From Azospirillum brasilense (lineage in GTDB: Bacteria; Pseudomonadota; Alphaproteobacteria; Azospirillales; Azospirillaceae): a DNA stretch of 64,000 nt. This document shows positions 52,564 through 61,570 of the stretch, piece after piece. How positions within the stretch are numbered: the first letter of the stretch is position 1; the number at the start of each line of letters is the position of its first letter. The notes under the pieces are model-generated. The model searched no databases. It was given only the letters and a program-made list of their open reading frames with translations, and was not told where the DNA came from. The stretch covers positions 1,908,501 to 1,972,500 of the forward strand of contig NZ_CP059449.1 of the NCBI RefSeq assembly GCF_022023855.1, written 5' to 3'. The translations under genes and the position numbers were made by a program.

Positions 52564-53130
52564 CTATTTCCAGCGGATGCCGGCCTCGCGGCGGATCTCC
52601 TCCATGCGCTCCAACGCCGGCTTGAAGCCGGTCAGGGAGAAGCGCACCTCCGCCTTTCCGCCCGCCGGGGCGGAGCCGACGGCGGAGACCTCCTTGCCGG
52701 GAGTCAGCCGTTCCACCAGTTTGGCGTTGGTCTCCGGATCAAGCACCGCGCAGGTGTTGGTCTCCCATTCGAAGTGTTCGCACGGGTATTCGGGACGGAA
52801 CAGCGCCCGGTCCACCCAGACGCGGACGATCTTCGACAGGTCCATCGTCTGCTCGTCCAGCCGGAAGCGCAGCCCTTCCAGCCAGCGCTCGCTGGAGCGC
52901 AGCCAGACGAGGCGCGATCGCCGGTCGCTGCCGGGGCGGGAGAGCAGTTCGCATTCGAGGCGGCGCGGCTCGCTCCAGACCTGGCAGTAGAGGCGCCAGT
53001 CCTTGAAGGTCTCCGCATGCTCGCGGTAGGCCGGGGCCTGGGATTGGGCCTGAGTTGGGGCGGCGACCAGCAGAAGCCCTGCGATCACGGCACCACGCCA
53101 CGCACCCGTCCTGCGTCCCGGTCCCCGCAT
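52564..53130 (-). CDS. secreted IalB-like protein
   Basis: A 188-residue protein with a signal peptide (about 10-29, TQAQS). The mature start FKDWRLYCQ with Cys49 and Cys60 (CELL) resembles the invasion-associated locus B (IalB) family, periplasmic proteins of unknown biochemical role; a second cysteine pair is near residues 117-128 (YPCEHFEWETNTC). It begins four bases after the aroC stop codon on the same strand and is probably co-transcribed. The family call is moderate because overall similarity is low. Confidence 0.65.
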   Translation of the reverse strand: MRGPGRRTGAWRGAVIAGLLLVAAPTQAQSQAPAYREHAETFKDWRLYCQVWSEPRRLECELLSRPGSDRRSRLVWLRSSERWLEGLRFRLDEQTMDLSKIVRVWVDRALFRPEYPCEHFEWETNTCAVLDPETNAKLVERLTPGKEVSAVGSAPAGGKAEVRFSLTGFKPALERMEEIRREAGIRWK

Positions 53131-53134
53131 GGCC

Positions 53135-54211
53135 TTAGCCCCGCGCGTAGGCGCGGTGGCGCAGCAGATGGTCGGCCAGCACGCAGGCCATCATCGCCTC
53201 GCCGACCGGGACGGCGCGGATGCCGACGCAGGGGTCGTGGCGGCCCTTGGTCAGGATGTCGGTGTCCTTGCCCTGCAGATCGACCGTCTGGCGCGGGGTG
53301 AGGATGGAGCTGGTCGGCTTCACGGCGAAGCGCACCACGACGTCCTGCCCTGTCGAAATGCCGCCCAGGATGCCGCCGGCGAGGTTGGACCGGAACTCCG
53401 GCTCGCCGTCGGGGCCGGCGCGCATCTCGTCGGCGTTCTGCTCGCCGGTCAGGGTGGCGGCCTCGAAGCCGTTGCCGATCTCCACGCCCTTGACGGCGTT
53501 GATCGTCATCATGGCGCGGGCGAGGTCGCCGTCCAGCTTGTCGTAGAGCGGGTCGCCGAGCCCGGCGGGCAGGCCGGAGGCCACGACCTCCACCACCGCG
53601 CCGATGGACGAGCCGCTCTTGCGGATGCCGTCGAGATAGTCAGCCCATTCGGCGGCAGCCTGCGGGTCGGGGCAGAAGAAGGGGTTGTTGTCCACCTCCG
53701 CCCAGTTCCAGCGGCTGCGGTCCACCTTGTGCGGGCCGATCTGCACCAGCGCGCCGCGGACGGTCACGCCGTCGCCCAGCACCTTGCGCGCCACCGCACC
53801 CGCCGCCACGCGGCAGGCCGTCTCACGCGCCGAGGAGCGCCCACCGCCGCGGTAATCGCGGATGCCATACTTCTTCCAGTAGGTGTAGTCGGCGTGGCCG
53901 GGCCGGAACTTGGACGCGATCTCGCTGTAGTCCTTGGACCGCTGGTCGGTGTTCTCGATCATTAGCGAGACCGGCGTGCCGGTGGTCTGCCCTTCGAACA
54001 CGCCGGACAGGATCCTGACCTGATCCGGCTCCTGGCGCTGAGTGGTGTAGCGCGACTGGCCGGGGCGGCGCTTGTCGAGCCAGGGCTGGATGTCCGCCTC
54101 CGTCAGGGAGAGCAGCGACGGGCAGCCGTCCACCACCACGCCGATCGCCGGCCCATGGCTCTCGCCCCAGGTGGTGAAGCGGAAAAGCGTTCCGAAGCTG
54201 TTGCCGGCCAT
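53135..54211 (-). CDS. aroC: chorismate synthase
   Basis: AroC converts EPSP to chorismate, the last step of the common aromatic pathway, using reduced FMN. The 358-residue protein has the family signatures [19 protein letters not shown] (about 12-31), [10 protein letters not shown] (about 121-130) and [20 protein letters not shown] near residue 284. Length is normal. It lies 96 bases after the 387-residue unknown gene on the same strand. Confidence 0.97.
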   Translation of the reverse strand: MAGNSFGTLFRFTTWGESHGPAIGVVVDGCPSLLSLTEADIQPWLDKRRPGQSRYTTQRQEPDQVRILSGVFEGQTTGTPVSLMIENTDQRSKDYSEIASKFRPGHADYTYWKKYGIRDYRGGGRSSARETACRVAAGAVARKVLGDGVTVRGALVQIGPHKVDRSRWNWAEVDNNPFFCPDPQAAAEWADYLDGIRKSGSSIGAVVEVVASGLPAGLGDPLYDKLDGDLARAMMTINAVKGVEIGNGFEAATLTGEQNADEMRAGPDGEPEFRSNLAGGILGGISTGQDVVVRFAVKPTSSILTPRQTVDLQGKDTDILTKGRHDPCVGIRAVPVGEAMMACVLADHLLRHRAYARG

Positions 54212-54307
54212 GGCGAGGACTCCCGATGCGACACGATGTTACCGCAAGTTTTGCGGTCGAGCGCGTTTCTTGCGGCGTTTCGGCCGGCGCGTCAAGCGCG
54301 AGGGGAC

Positions 54308-55471
54308 TTAGAACGCTCCCTTCTGCTCACGCCGGCGGTCGAGCGCGACCTCGAACTGGCGCAGCAGCTTGTGCGTGGTTTCGAAGTAGAGCTTGCGCTG
54401 CGGGTTGTTCTTCATGCAGCGGGCGTCCAGATGGGCGACGCTGGTCAGCGCCGAGACGCAGTAGCCGAGCAGCCAGTAATGGGAGCGGATCTTGCGCAGA
54501 TAGTCGCGGAAGGGCTCGGGCTGGCCGGCCATGAAGGCGGAGAAGCTCGCCTCGTAGTCGGCGAGGATCTGCCGGATGTCCATCAGCGTGGTTTCCAGCA
54601 GCTTGTCCACCTTTTCGATGTGCATCAGCAGCTGGGTTTCATAGGGCTTGTGCATGCGGATATCGACCGGGATGCATTCCCGCGACTTCAGCCAGTTCAG
54701 GATGATCCGCGCCCGCGGCGCGATGCGGCGAAGCTGGTACTCGTAGAAGGTCGTGCCCTTCCAGGCGCTGAAGATCTGGTCCGCTTCGCTGCGGTCGATG
54801 CCGAAGGCCGAGACGAACAGGCCGGCTTCCTCAAGCTCGGGATTCCAAATCGCCTCCAGGAAGCGTTCGATGCTCTGGGCGCCGGTGCCGCCGCCGTCGA
54901 TGGCCTTGCGCACAATGGGTTCGATGCGCGCCCGGATCAGGCGGCGGAGTTGCTGGTCTTCGGCGTCGCTGATCGCCCAGTGACGCTTGTCCACCGGGAC
55001 CTTCTCGCCTTCGAAGCACGCCTTCAGCAGGAAGGCGTCCAGCGAGGGCACGCTGTCGATCAGGGTAAGGGTGCGCAGGTCCGCGGCCGCGGCCTCGCTG
55101 TTGGCCTCGCCGATACCGAACTGTTCCGCCAGCAGGAGGTTGCTGTTGCGGGCGCGCAGATAGATGGCGAGGCCGCCCGCTTCGGTGTGTTCGACGCTGT
55201 GCGGAATGTAGATGCCGGTCTCGACCGGCCGCGAAGCGGCGTCGCCATCCTCATCCTCGTCAGCGATGGGGTTGGCGTAGTCGTCGGCGTCTTCGTCGAA
55301 ATTCGGATACTTGAACAGAATGGCCTTGTTCAACCCACGGGCACGGAACAGGCGGTTTTCTTCGGGGATCTCGCGGGTGATGGTGATCAAGTTCATCGAG
55401 ACGCTGGAGCCGCCGTAGAGAATTTGCTCCAGAATCGGGGACACCGAATCCGATTGCCGCCGTGCACGCAT
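54308..55471 (-). CDS. conserved-looking protein of unknown function
   Basis: A 387-residue soluble, mostly helical protein. An acidic patch (DEDADDYANPIADEDEDGD, about 60-78) precedes a long helical domain with aromatic and Arg-rich positions (GTTFYEYQLRRIAPRARIIL; LRKIRSHYWLLGYCVSALTS). I do not recognise the family; no membrane helix, nucleotide-binding loop or catalytic motif is visible. GGAAGG about 10 bases before the ATG at 55469-55471 sets the start. It lies between fabI and aroC on their strand but with 96-172 base gaps, so co-transcription is uncertain. Confidence 0.75.
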   Translation of the reverse strand: MRARRQSDSVSPILEQILYGGSSVSMNLITITREIPEENRLFRARGLNKAILFKYPNFDEDADDYANPIADEDEDGDAASRPVETGIYIPHSVEHTEAGGLAIYLRARNSNLLLAEQFGIGEANSEAAAADLRTLTLIDSVPSLDAFLLKACFEGEKVPVDKRHWAISDAEDQQLRRLIRARIEPIVRKAIDGGGTGAQSIERFLEAIWNPELEEAGLFVSAFGIDRSEADQIFSAWKGTTFYEYQLRRIAPRARIILNWLKSRECIPVDIRMHKPYETQLLMHIEKVDKLLETTLMDIRQILADYEASFSAFMAGQPEPFRDYLRKIRSHYWLLGYCVSALTSVAHLDARCMKNNPQRKLYFETTHKLLRQFEVALDRRREQKGAF

Positions 55472-55643
55472 CCGACTGTCACCTTCCGCAACCTTCCGTA
55501 AGCGTGAAGAATAGCGGTCTGCTGCGGTGCGCAAAAGTAGGTAATACGACGATCGGTAAAAAATACCTCAAACCAGGTAAGGGCGTTTCCGGCGGGCGTT
55601 CCGGAACGAACCGGACGCGCCCGCCGTCGCCAGAGGCTCGGGA

Positions 55644-56492
55644 TCAGGCGGGCTTGGCCGCGCCGCCCAGCGATCCCAGGAGCTGCGACACCTCGGCCGC
55701 CGCGTCCACCGCGACCATGCCGACGGTGTGGTAGCCGGAGTCAACGTGCATCACCTCGCCGGTCACGCCGGTGCCGAGGTCGCTCAGCAGGAACAAGCCG
55801 GCGCCGCCGACCTCGCCGATGGTGACGTTGCGCTTCAGCGGGGCGTTCAGCTCGTTCCACTTCAGAATGTAGCGGAAGTCGCCGATGCCGCTGGCGGCCA
55901 GCGTCTTGATCGGGCCGGCGGAGATGGCATTGACGCGGATGTCCCGACCGCCCAAATCGACCGCCAGGTAACGCACGCTGGCCTCCAGCGCGGCCTTGGC
56001 GACGCCCATCACGTTGTAATGGGGCATCACGCGCTCAGCGCCGTAGTAGGAGAGGGTGAGCAGGCTGCCGCCCTCCTTCATCAGCGGAACGGCGCGCTGC
56101 GCCACCGCGGTGAAGGAATAGCAGGAGATGTCCATGGTGCGCAGGAAGTTGGCCCGCGTCGTGTCGAGATAGAGGCCGTCGAGTTCGTTCTTGTCGGAAA
56201 AAGCGATCGCATGAACCAGGAAGTCCAGCTTGCCCCATTCCTTTTCGATGGCGGCGAAGGTCGCGTCGACGCTGGCCTCGTCGGTGACGTCGCAGGGCAG
56301 CAGCAGCGGGGCCTTGACCTGATCGGCCAGCGGCTTCACGCGCTTCAGCAGCGCGTCGCCCTGGTAGGTGAAGGCCAGCTCGGCGCCGTGCTGCGCCAGC
56401 GTGGAGGCAATTCCCCAGGCGATCGAACGATCGTTCGCCACGCCCATGATCAGGCCACGCTTGCCGTCCATGAGCGGCTTCGGGTTGGACAT
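55644..56492 (-). CDS. fabI: enoyl-[acyl-carrier-protein] reductase (NADH)
   Basis: FabI reduces the trans-2-enoyl-ACP double bond in each round of fatty acid synthesis. The 282-residue short-chain dehydrogenase has the nucleotide-binding start GLIMGVANDRSIAWGIA and the catalytic Tyr159-x6-Lys166 with Tyr149 (SYYGAERVMPHYNVMGVAK), matching the FabI spacing of the triclosan target in E. coli. ATG 56490-56492 follows GAGG at a good distance. It diverges from the YihY-like gene across 91 bases. Confidence 0.96.
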   Translation of the reverse strand: MSNPKPLMDGKRGLIMGVANDRSIAWGIASTLAQHGAELAFTYQGDALLKRVKPLADQVKAPLLLPCDVTDEASVDATFAAIEKEWGKLDFLVHAIAFSDKNELDGLYLDTTRANFLRTMDISCYSFTAVAQRAVPLMKEGGSLLTLSYYGAERVMPHYNVMGVAKAALEASVRYLAVDLGGRDIRVNAISAGPIKTLAASGIGDFRYILKWNELNAPLKRNVTIGEVGGAGLFLLSDLGTGVTGEVMHVDSGYHTVGMVAVDAAAEVSQLLGSLGGAAKPA

Positions 56493-56583
56493 CCGTACCT
56501 CGTGCATCCAGAGTATGCTTTGAAAAGTGGGCCGCATCCTACACGAAAGACCGGCCCGGTCAAACCAAGGCGGGAGGCGTCCT

Positions 56584-57975
56584 GTGGCTGAAACCGAAGG
56601 CACTTCGAAAGGGGCGTGGAACCCCTTTGTGCGCGTTCGGGAGATCGGCGGCTTCATCGCCTATTCCTCCATGCGCTTCTACAACGACAACTGTTTCCAG
56701 ACGGCGGCCTCGCTGACCTACACCTCGCTGCTGGCGCTGGTGCCGCTGATGACCATCGGCTTCGCGATCTTTTCGGCTTTTCCAGCCTTCAACGCGCTGC
56801 AATCGCGCATCCAGACGTTGCTGTTCAAGAACCTCGTGCCGGAGAACAGCGACGCCATCCTGCAATATCTGGCGGCCTTTATGGCCAACGCCGGGCAGAT
56901 GCCGGTGTTCGGCATCGTCGGGCTGGCGATGTCCGCGGTCCTGCTGATCTGGACCATCGAGGGCTCCTTCGCCACCGTCTGGCGGGTGCGCGAGCCGCGC
57001 TCCTACGTCACCCGCATCCTGTCCTTCTGGGCGGTGGTGTCGCTGAGCCCGCTGTTCGCCGGCGCCAGCCTGTCGCTGTCCAGCACCCTGTGGGCGGTGC
57101 TCCAGTTCGCCCATCTGGAGGGCTTCGCCGACCCGCTGGTGGGGATCGGGGCGATCCTGCCCTTCATGCTGCAGCTGGTCGGCTGCACGCTGCTCTACGT
57201 CATCATCCCGAACCGGGACGTCGGCTGGATGGACGCCGCCTGCGGCGGGGCGGTGGCCTCGCTGCTGCTGGAGACGTCCAAGGCCGGCTTCGCCATGTAC
57301 ATGAAGGAGTTTCCCGCCTACCAGACCATCTACGGCGCGCTGGCGACCGTGCCGATCTTCCTGTTCTGGCTGTACATCGCCTGGTCGACTGTGCTGTTCG
57401 GCGCGGTCATCACCGCCTCGCTGCCGGAATGGCGGGCCGGCAAGATTACCCGCGGCGGGCCGGAGGGGCTGCTGCCGGCCCAGCGGCTGGGGCTGGCCTT
57501 GGCCGTCCTGCACGAGCTTCTGGAGGGCACGCGGCTCGGCGTGGGCTTGCGGCGGCGGACGCTGGTCGGGCGCGTGCCGGTCGGCACGGTGCTGATCGAC
57601 GGCATCCTGGAGCAGCTTCGCGATGCCCACTGGGTGGCCCACACCACGCACAACGCCTGGGTCGTCACCCGCGACCTCAGCGAGGCCACGCTGTTCGACC
57701 TGATGAAGGCGCTGGGCATTGGCCTGCGCGGCTCCGTCCGTGGGCTGGGCGGGCTGGAACTGCCCTGGCAGGACCGCACGGCCCATCTGCTGGAGCAGGC
57801 GGAACGGGACCAGGAGGAGATCCTCGGCGTGCCGATCAAGGACCTGCTGTCCGACCGGCCGCTGGAGGTGGAGCCGCTCGAATCGGAGCCGCGGGAGCCG
57901 GACCCGCAGGAGTCCGGAACGGCGGCGGGGGAGGGCTCCGGCGCGGTGCCGCTGCGCGCGAAGCGCTGGCCCTGA
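56584..57975 (+). CDS. YihY/BrkB-family inner-membrane protein
   Basis: A 463-residue protein with the six-helix YihY/virulence factor BrkB domain (about 25-285), including the signature FQTAASLTYTSLLALVPL and a YGALATVPIFLFWLYIAW block. The family, once misnamed RNase BN, has no confirmed function. A soluble C-terminal region of about 170 residues (290-463) follows, ending in a Glu/Pro-rich tail. The GTG start at 56584 has GGGAGG seven bases upstream; earlier in-frame starts would run into the fabI leader. Confidence 0.9.
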   Translation: MAETEGTSKGAWNPFVRVREIGGFIAYSSMRFYNDNCFQTAASLTYTSLLALVPLMTIGFAIFSAFPAFNALQSRIQTLLFKNLVPENSDAILQYLAAFMANAGQMPVFGIVGLAMSAVLLIWTIEGSFATVWRVREPRSYVTRILSFWAVVSLSPLFAGASLSLSSTLWAVLQFAHLEGFADPLVGIGAILPFMLQLVGCTLLYVIIPNRDVGWMDAACGGAVASLLLETSKAGFAMYMKEFPAYQTIYGALATVPIFLFWLYIAWSTVLFGAVITASLPEWRAGKITRGGPEGLLPAQRLGLALAVLHELLEGTRLGVGLRRRTLVGRVPVGTVLIDGILEQLRDAHWVAHTTHNAWVVTRDLSEATLFDLMKALGIGLRGSVRGLGGLELPWQDRTAHLLEQAERDQEEILGVPIKDLLSDRPLEVEPLESEPREPDPQESGTAAGEGSGAVPLRAKRWP

Positions 57976-57996
57976 AGGTGGGCCTTGTGCGGACGC

Positions 57997-59001
57997 TCAG
58001 GCCCGGTACTTGGCGATGAGGTCCGCCGCGAAGCCGTCCAGGTTGTTGTCGGCGGGCAGGGTCTGGACGTAGGAGCAGCCGCGGCAGGCCTCGATCTCGT
58101 CGCGCCGGCCCTCCAGATGCTTCAGCCGGAAATCGCGCAGCCGCTCGCCGTTCCAGATGTCGCGCAGCGACTCCTCGGCGACGTTGCCGACGATGGTCCC
58201 CATGCGCCAGTCGGCGCAGCAGACCGACACCTCGCCGTTGAAGTTGATGGCCAGCTTCAGGAAGGGCTCGGAGCAGACCTTGCGGGCGGTGTCCGGGGCG
58301 GCGGCGAAGGCGCTCTCCTCGGCCAGTTCCTCGCCGTGCAGGGGGTGGACGAACAGGCTGTCGGCGATCGGCGTGAAGGTGTCAATGAAGCTCTGCCGCT
58401 CCTCCTCCGTCAGCTCCACGTTGATGATCTTGCAGTGGAGGTGGAAGTCGCGGCCCAGCTCGGTCTTGCGGCGGTAGAGATAGGCCACGTTGTCGACGAT
58501 GGTCTGGAAACGGTCGAAGCGCCGGGTGATGCGCTTGTACATGGCGTCGCTGGCCCCGTAGACGGAGACGCGCATGGCGTCCAGCCCGGCGGCCAGCAGA
58601 GCGTCCGCCCTCTCCGGCGTCAGCAGGGAGCCATTGCTGGTCATCTCGACATGGCGGGCGAGTCCCTGCGACTTCAGACGATGCACCATGTGTTCGATCC
58701 GCGTGTTCACCAGCGGCTCGCCGTCCTTGTAGAGGTGGACGGATTTGATCGGCGCGTCGAATTCGGCGATGTCGTCGGCGATCTTGCGGAACAGGTCGAA
58801 CTTCATGGCCCCGCGCGGCCGACCGACCTCCTTCAGCAGCTCCGGGTTGCCGGTGGCGCAGAAGACGCAGCGAAAATTGCAGCCGTTCGACGGGTCGATC
58901 AGCAGTGAGAAGGGGGTGGTCAGCGGCAGCACCTGCGACAGGTCGTTGCGGTCGCGGTGGCGGCCATAGGGGATATTCGCGGTGGTGGTCGCTTCGGTCA
59001 T
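57997..59001 (-). CDS. radical SAM/SPASM-domain protein
   Basis: A 334-residue iron-sulfur enzyme. The radical SAM cluster motif is Cys41-x3-Cys45-x2-Cys48 (CNFRCVFC), and a C-terminal SPASM-type set of cysteines is present (VCSEPF, VSVCCADW and ACRGC, about 240-318) for auxiliary clusters. The family includes peptide-modifying maturases and carbohydrate or lipid enzymes. No small precursor peptide gene was seen beside it, so peptide maturation is not supported. It diverges from the sialidase-like gene with 138 bases between. Confidence 0.88.
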   Translation of the reverse strand: MTEATTTANIPYGRHRDRNDLSQVLPLTTPFSLLIDPSNGCNFRCVFCATGNPELLKEVGRPRGAMKFDLFRKIADDIAEFDAPIKSVHLYKDGEPLVNTRIEHMVHRLKSQGLARHVEMTSNGSLLTPERADALLAAGLDAMRVSVYGASDAMYKRITRRFDRFQTIVDNVAYLYRRKTELGRDFHLHCKIINVELTEEERQSFIDTFTPIADSLFVHPLHGEELAEESAFAAAPDTARKVCSEPFLKLAINFNGEVSVCCADWRMGTIVGNVAEESLRDIWNGERLRDFRLKHLEGRRDEIEACRGCSYVQTLPADNNLDGFAADLIAKYRA

Positions 59002-59139
59002 GACCTTCGCCGGAAAGGGCCGTGGAATGGAGCGTGACTATCAGGGGATCACGCGCACCGTAAAGGAATCCTTCATTCCAGCAACCGGACATTGGCCGGG
59101 CGCCCCCAATGCCGCGGGCGCAACGTGGATTTCAGGGGC

Positions 59140-60276
59140 ATGCTCGACAGTCTTTCCCATCGCATCGTCTACAGCGACCGCCGCTTCTACGCGTCCTTCC
59201 CCTCGGCGGCGACACTGGCCGACGGGCGGGTGCTGGTGGCCTTCCGGCGTGCCCGCGATCACCGCTGGCTTCATGGGGAGGCGGCGGAGGGCGGCGGCGA
59301 CTTCACCAGCGTCGATCATGTGGACTCGCGCTCCCACCTCGTGATCCAGCGCTTCACCCCGGATTTCGAGCCGGAGGGTGCGCCGCAGCCGCTGCCCACC
59401 GACCCGGAGGCGGGCGACCAGGACCCCAGCCTGTTGGTTCTGCGCTCGGGGCGGATCGTCATGGGCAGCTTCGGCTGGTACCCGATGTCGGCGTGCCATG
59501 GCCTGCGGTTGCGCGAGAAGGGTGTCCATCTGCTGGGCAACGCCGGGACGTCGGGCACCTTCTTCCTGTTCTGGGGCGGCAGCACCCGCGTCAGCGACGA
59601 CGGCGGGCGGCACTGGTCGGCCCACCGCTACCTGCCGGAACTGCCGGACCAGGGGCCGATCCTGCCCGGCCTGCGCCCGATGCTGGGCGGTGCCGTGCGC
59701 GGACGTGCGGTGGAGGCGCCGGACGGCACGCTGCTGATGGCGACCTACACCGGCGGCCCCTACACCAGCTACCTGTTCGCCTCCCGTGACCGCGGGGAAA
59801 GCTGGGCTCTGCGCAGCACCATCGCGCGCGACCCGGCGGGGCGGGCCGGCTTTTGCGAGACCGCTCTGCACCTGACTGCGGACGGGCAGTTGGTCGCCTT
59901 CCACCGCACCACCGGGCTGGGCGACCGCCTCGCTACCTCGGTCTCCCACGATCTGGGGGAAAGCTGGGCGCCCTGGGTCGAGAGCGCGGTCATCGGGCAC
60001 CCCTACGACGCCTGCCCGCTGCCGGACGGGCGGCTGCTCGTCGTCTACGGCTACCGCCACCAGCCCTGCGGCGTGCGCGCCCGGGTCTGGGACAGCCGGC
60101 GGGAGACGCTGGAGAGCGCACCGGAGATCGTCATCCGCGACGACGCGCCGTCGCCCGACGTCGGCTATCCCTGGGCGACCGTGCTGGCGGACGGACGGGT
60201 GGCGGTCTGCTACTACATCTGCGACGCGGCGGGCACGCGGCACATCCAGGCGACGCTGCTGCGCGTGAGCGGCTGA
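59140..60276 (+). CDS. sialidase-like beta-propeller protein
   Basis: A 378-residue protein of the sialidase/neuraminidase superfamily. Asp-box motifs (S-x-D-x-G-x-x-W) recur: SDDGGRHW (near 148), SRDRGESW (near 217) and SHDLGESW (near 268), the hallmark of a six-bladed propeller; an N-terminal arginine (LVAFRRARDH) could be part of the substrate triad. No signal peptide is visible, so it is probably cytoplasmic. The true substrate need not be sialic acid. ATG 59140 follows CAGGGG. The serC promoter begins immediately after its stop codon. Confidence 0.8.
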   Translation: MLDSLSHRIVYSDRRFYASFPSAATLADGRVLVAFRRARDHRWLHGEAAEGGGDFTSVDHVDSRSHLVIQRFTPDFEPEGAPQPLPTDPEAGDQDPSLLVLRSGRIVMGSFGWYPMSACHGLRLREKGVHLLGNAGTSGTFFLFWGGSTRVSDDGGRHWSAHRYLPELPDQGPILPGLRPMLGGAVRGRAVEAPDGTLLMATYTGGPYTSYLFASRDRGESWALRSTIARDPAGRAGFCETALHLTADGQLVAFHRTTGLGDRLATSVSHDLGESWAPWVESAVIGHPYDACPLPDGRLLVVYGYRHQPCGVRARVWDSRRETLESAPEIVIRDDAPSPDVGYPWATVLADGRVAVCYYICDAAGTRHIQATLLRVSG

Positions 60277-60305
60277 TTGACGGGCCTCCGCGCACCTCCT
60301 ATCGT
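60277..60305 (+). promoter_or_regulatory. candidate sigma-70 promoter for serC
   Basis: TTGACG (60277-60282), a 17-base spacer and TATCGT (60300-60305). It directly follows the previous stop codon and would start transcription about 38 bases before the serC ATG. Confidence 0.4.
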
Positions 60306-60349
60306 CCCCGGCCATACCGCAATCCCGAGTTTTGGGGAGTAGACTGTCC

Positions 60350-61510
60350 ATGAAGCCCGCCCGCCGGCCGTCGAACCCGCTGTTTTCCTCCGGCCCCTGC
60401 GCCAAGCGGCCCGGCTGGTCGCTGGACGCCCTGGACGGCGCGCTGCTCGGCCGCTCCCATCGCTCGAAGCCGGGCAAGGCGAAGCTGAAGGAGGTCATCG
60501 ACCTGACCCGCGCCGTCCTGGCGATCCCCGGCGACTACCGCATCGGCATCGTTCCGGCCTCTGACACCGGGGCGGTGGAGATGGCGCTGTGGAACCTGCT
60601 GGGTGAACGCGGCGTCGACATGATGGCCTGGGAGAGCTTCGGCAAGGAGTGGGTGACCGACGTCACCAAGCAGCTCCGCCTGTCCGACGTGCGGACCATC
60701 CAAGCCCCCTACGGCGAACTGCCGGACCTGTCGCAGGCCGATTTCAGCCGCGACGTGGTGTTCACCTGGAACGGCACGACATCGGGCGTGCGGGTGCCGG
60801 ACGGCGACTGGATTCCGGCGGACCGCGAGGGCCTGTCGATCTGCGACGCGACCTCCGCCGCCTTCGCCATGGACATTCCCTGGAGCAAGATCGACGTCGC
60901 CACCTGGTCCTGGCAGAAGGTGCTGGGCGGCGAGGCCGCGCACGGCATGCTGGTGCTCAGCCCGCGCGCCGTGGCGCGGCTGGAAAGCTTCCAGCCCGAC
61001 CGCCCGCTGCCGAAGATTTTCCGCCTGACCAGTGGCGGGAAGCTGATCGAAGGCATCTTCGTCGGCGACACCATCAACACGCCGTCCATGCTCTGCGTGG
61101 AGGACGCCATCGACGGGCTGCGCTGGTCGCTGTCGGTCGGCGGCCTGACCCAGCTCATCCGCCGGTCGGAGCAGAACCTGCGCATCGTCTCGGAGTGGGT
61201 TGCGGCCTCGACCTGGGCCGGCTTCCTGGGGGACGATCCGGCGACGCGCTCCTGCACGTCGATCTGCCTGCGCTTCACCGACCCCGAGGTGACCGCCCTG
61301 ACGCCGGAGGCCCAGGAGGAGTTTGCCAAGAAGCTCGCCGCGCTTCTGGAGAAGGAGGAGGCCGCCTTCGACGCCGGTTCCTACCGCGACGCCCCTCCCG
61401 GCCTGCGCCTGTGGGGCGGCGCCACGGTGGAGAACGAGGATATGGAGGCGGTCCTGCCCTGGCTCGACTGGGCCTTCGCCACGGTCAAGGCGGAGACCTT
61501 CGGGCGCTGA
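60350..61510 (+). CDS. serC: phosphoserine aminotransferase
   Basis: SerC transfers an amino group from glutamate to 3-phosphohydroxypyruvate, the step after SerA, using pyridoxal phosphate. The 386-residue protein has the PLP lysine Lys190 ([15 protein letters not shown]), Asp166 for the ring nitrogen (ICDATSA), and the phosphate-binding start [12 protein letters not shown]. This is the alphaproteobacterial form, distinct from the shorter E. coli SerC. GGGGAG lies 10 bases before the ATG. It is not linked to serA, which is 57 kb away in the window. A terminator follows. Confidence 0.95.
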   Translation: MKPARRPSNPLFSSGPCAKRPGWSLDALDGALLGRSHRSKPGKAKLKEVIDLTRAVLAIPGDYRIGIVPASDTGAVEMALWNLLGERGVDMMAWESFGKEWVTDVTKQLRLSDVRTIQAPYGELPDLSQADFSRDVVFTWNGTTSGVRVPDGDWIPADREGLSICDATSAAFAMDIPWSKIDVATWSWQKVLGGEAAHGMLVLSPRAVARLESFQPDRPLPKIFRLTSGGKLIEGIFVGDTINTPSMLCVEDAIDGLRWSLSVGGLTQLIRRSEQNLRIVSEWVAASTWAGFLGDDPATRSCTSICLRFTDPEVTALTPEAQEEFAKKLAALLEKEEAAFDAGSYRDAPPGLRLWGGATVENEDMEAVLPWLDWAFATVKAETFGR

Positions 61511-61530
61511 GTCGTACAGGGCCGAAAAGG

Positions 61531-61560
61531 AAGGCCGCGCCACGGAGGCGCGGCCTTTTT
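61531..61560 (+). terminator. Rho-independent terminator of serC, possibly shared with trkH
   Basis: AGGCCGCGCC (61532-61541), loop ACGGA, GGCGCGGCCT (61547-61556) and a TTTTT tail. On the opposite strand the stem is followed by TTCCTTTTC, so it could also end the converging trkH transcript. Confidence 0.88.
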
Positions 61561-61570
61561 CATGGCCCGC

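Noticed and set aside
57997..59001. Radical SAM/SPASM gene as part of a peptide-modification (RiPP) cluster
   Set aside because: No small precursor peptide frame, transporter or recognition-element gene is adjacent; the neighbours are a membrane protein and a sialidase-like gene.
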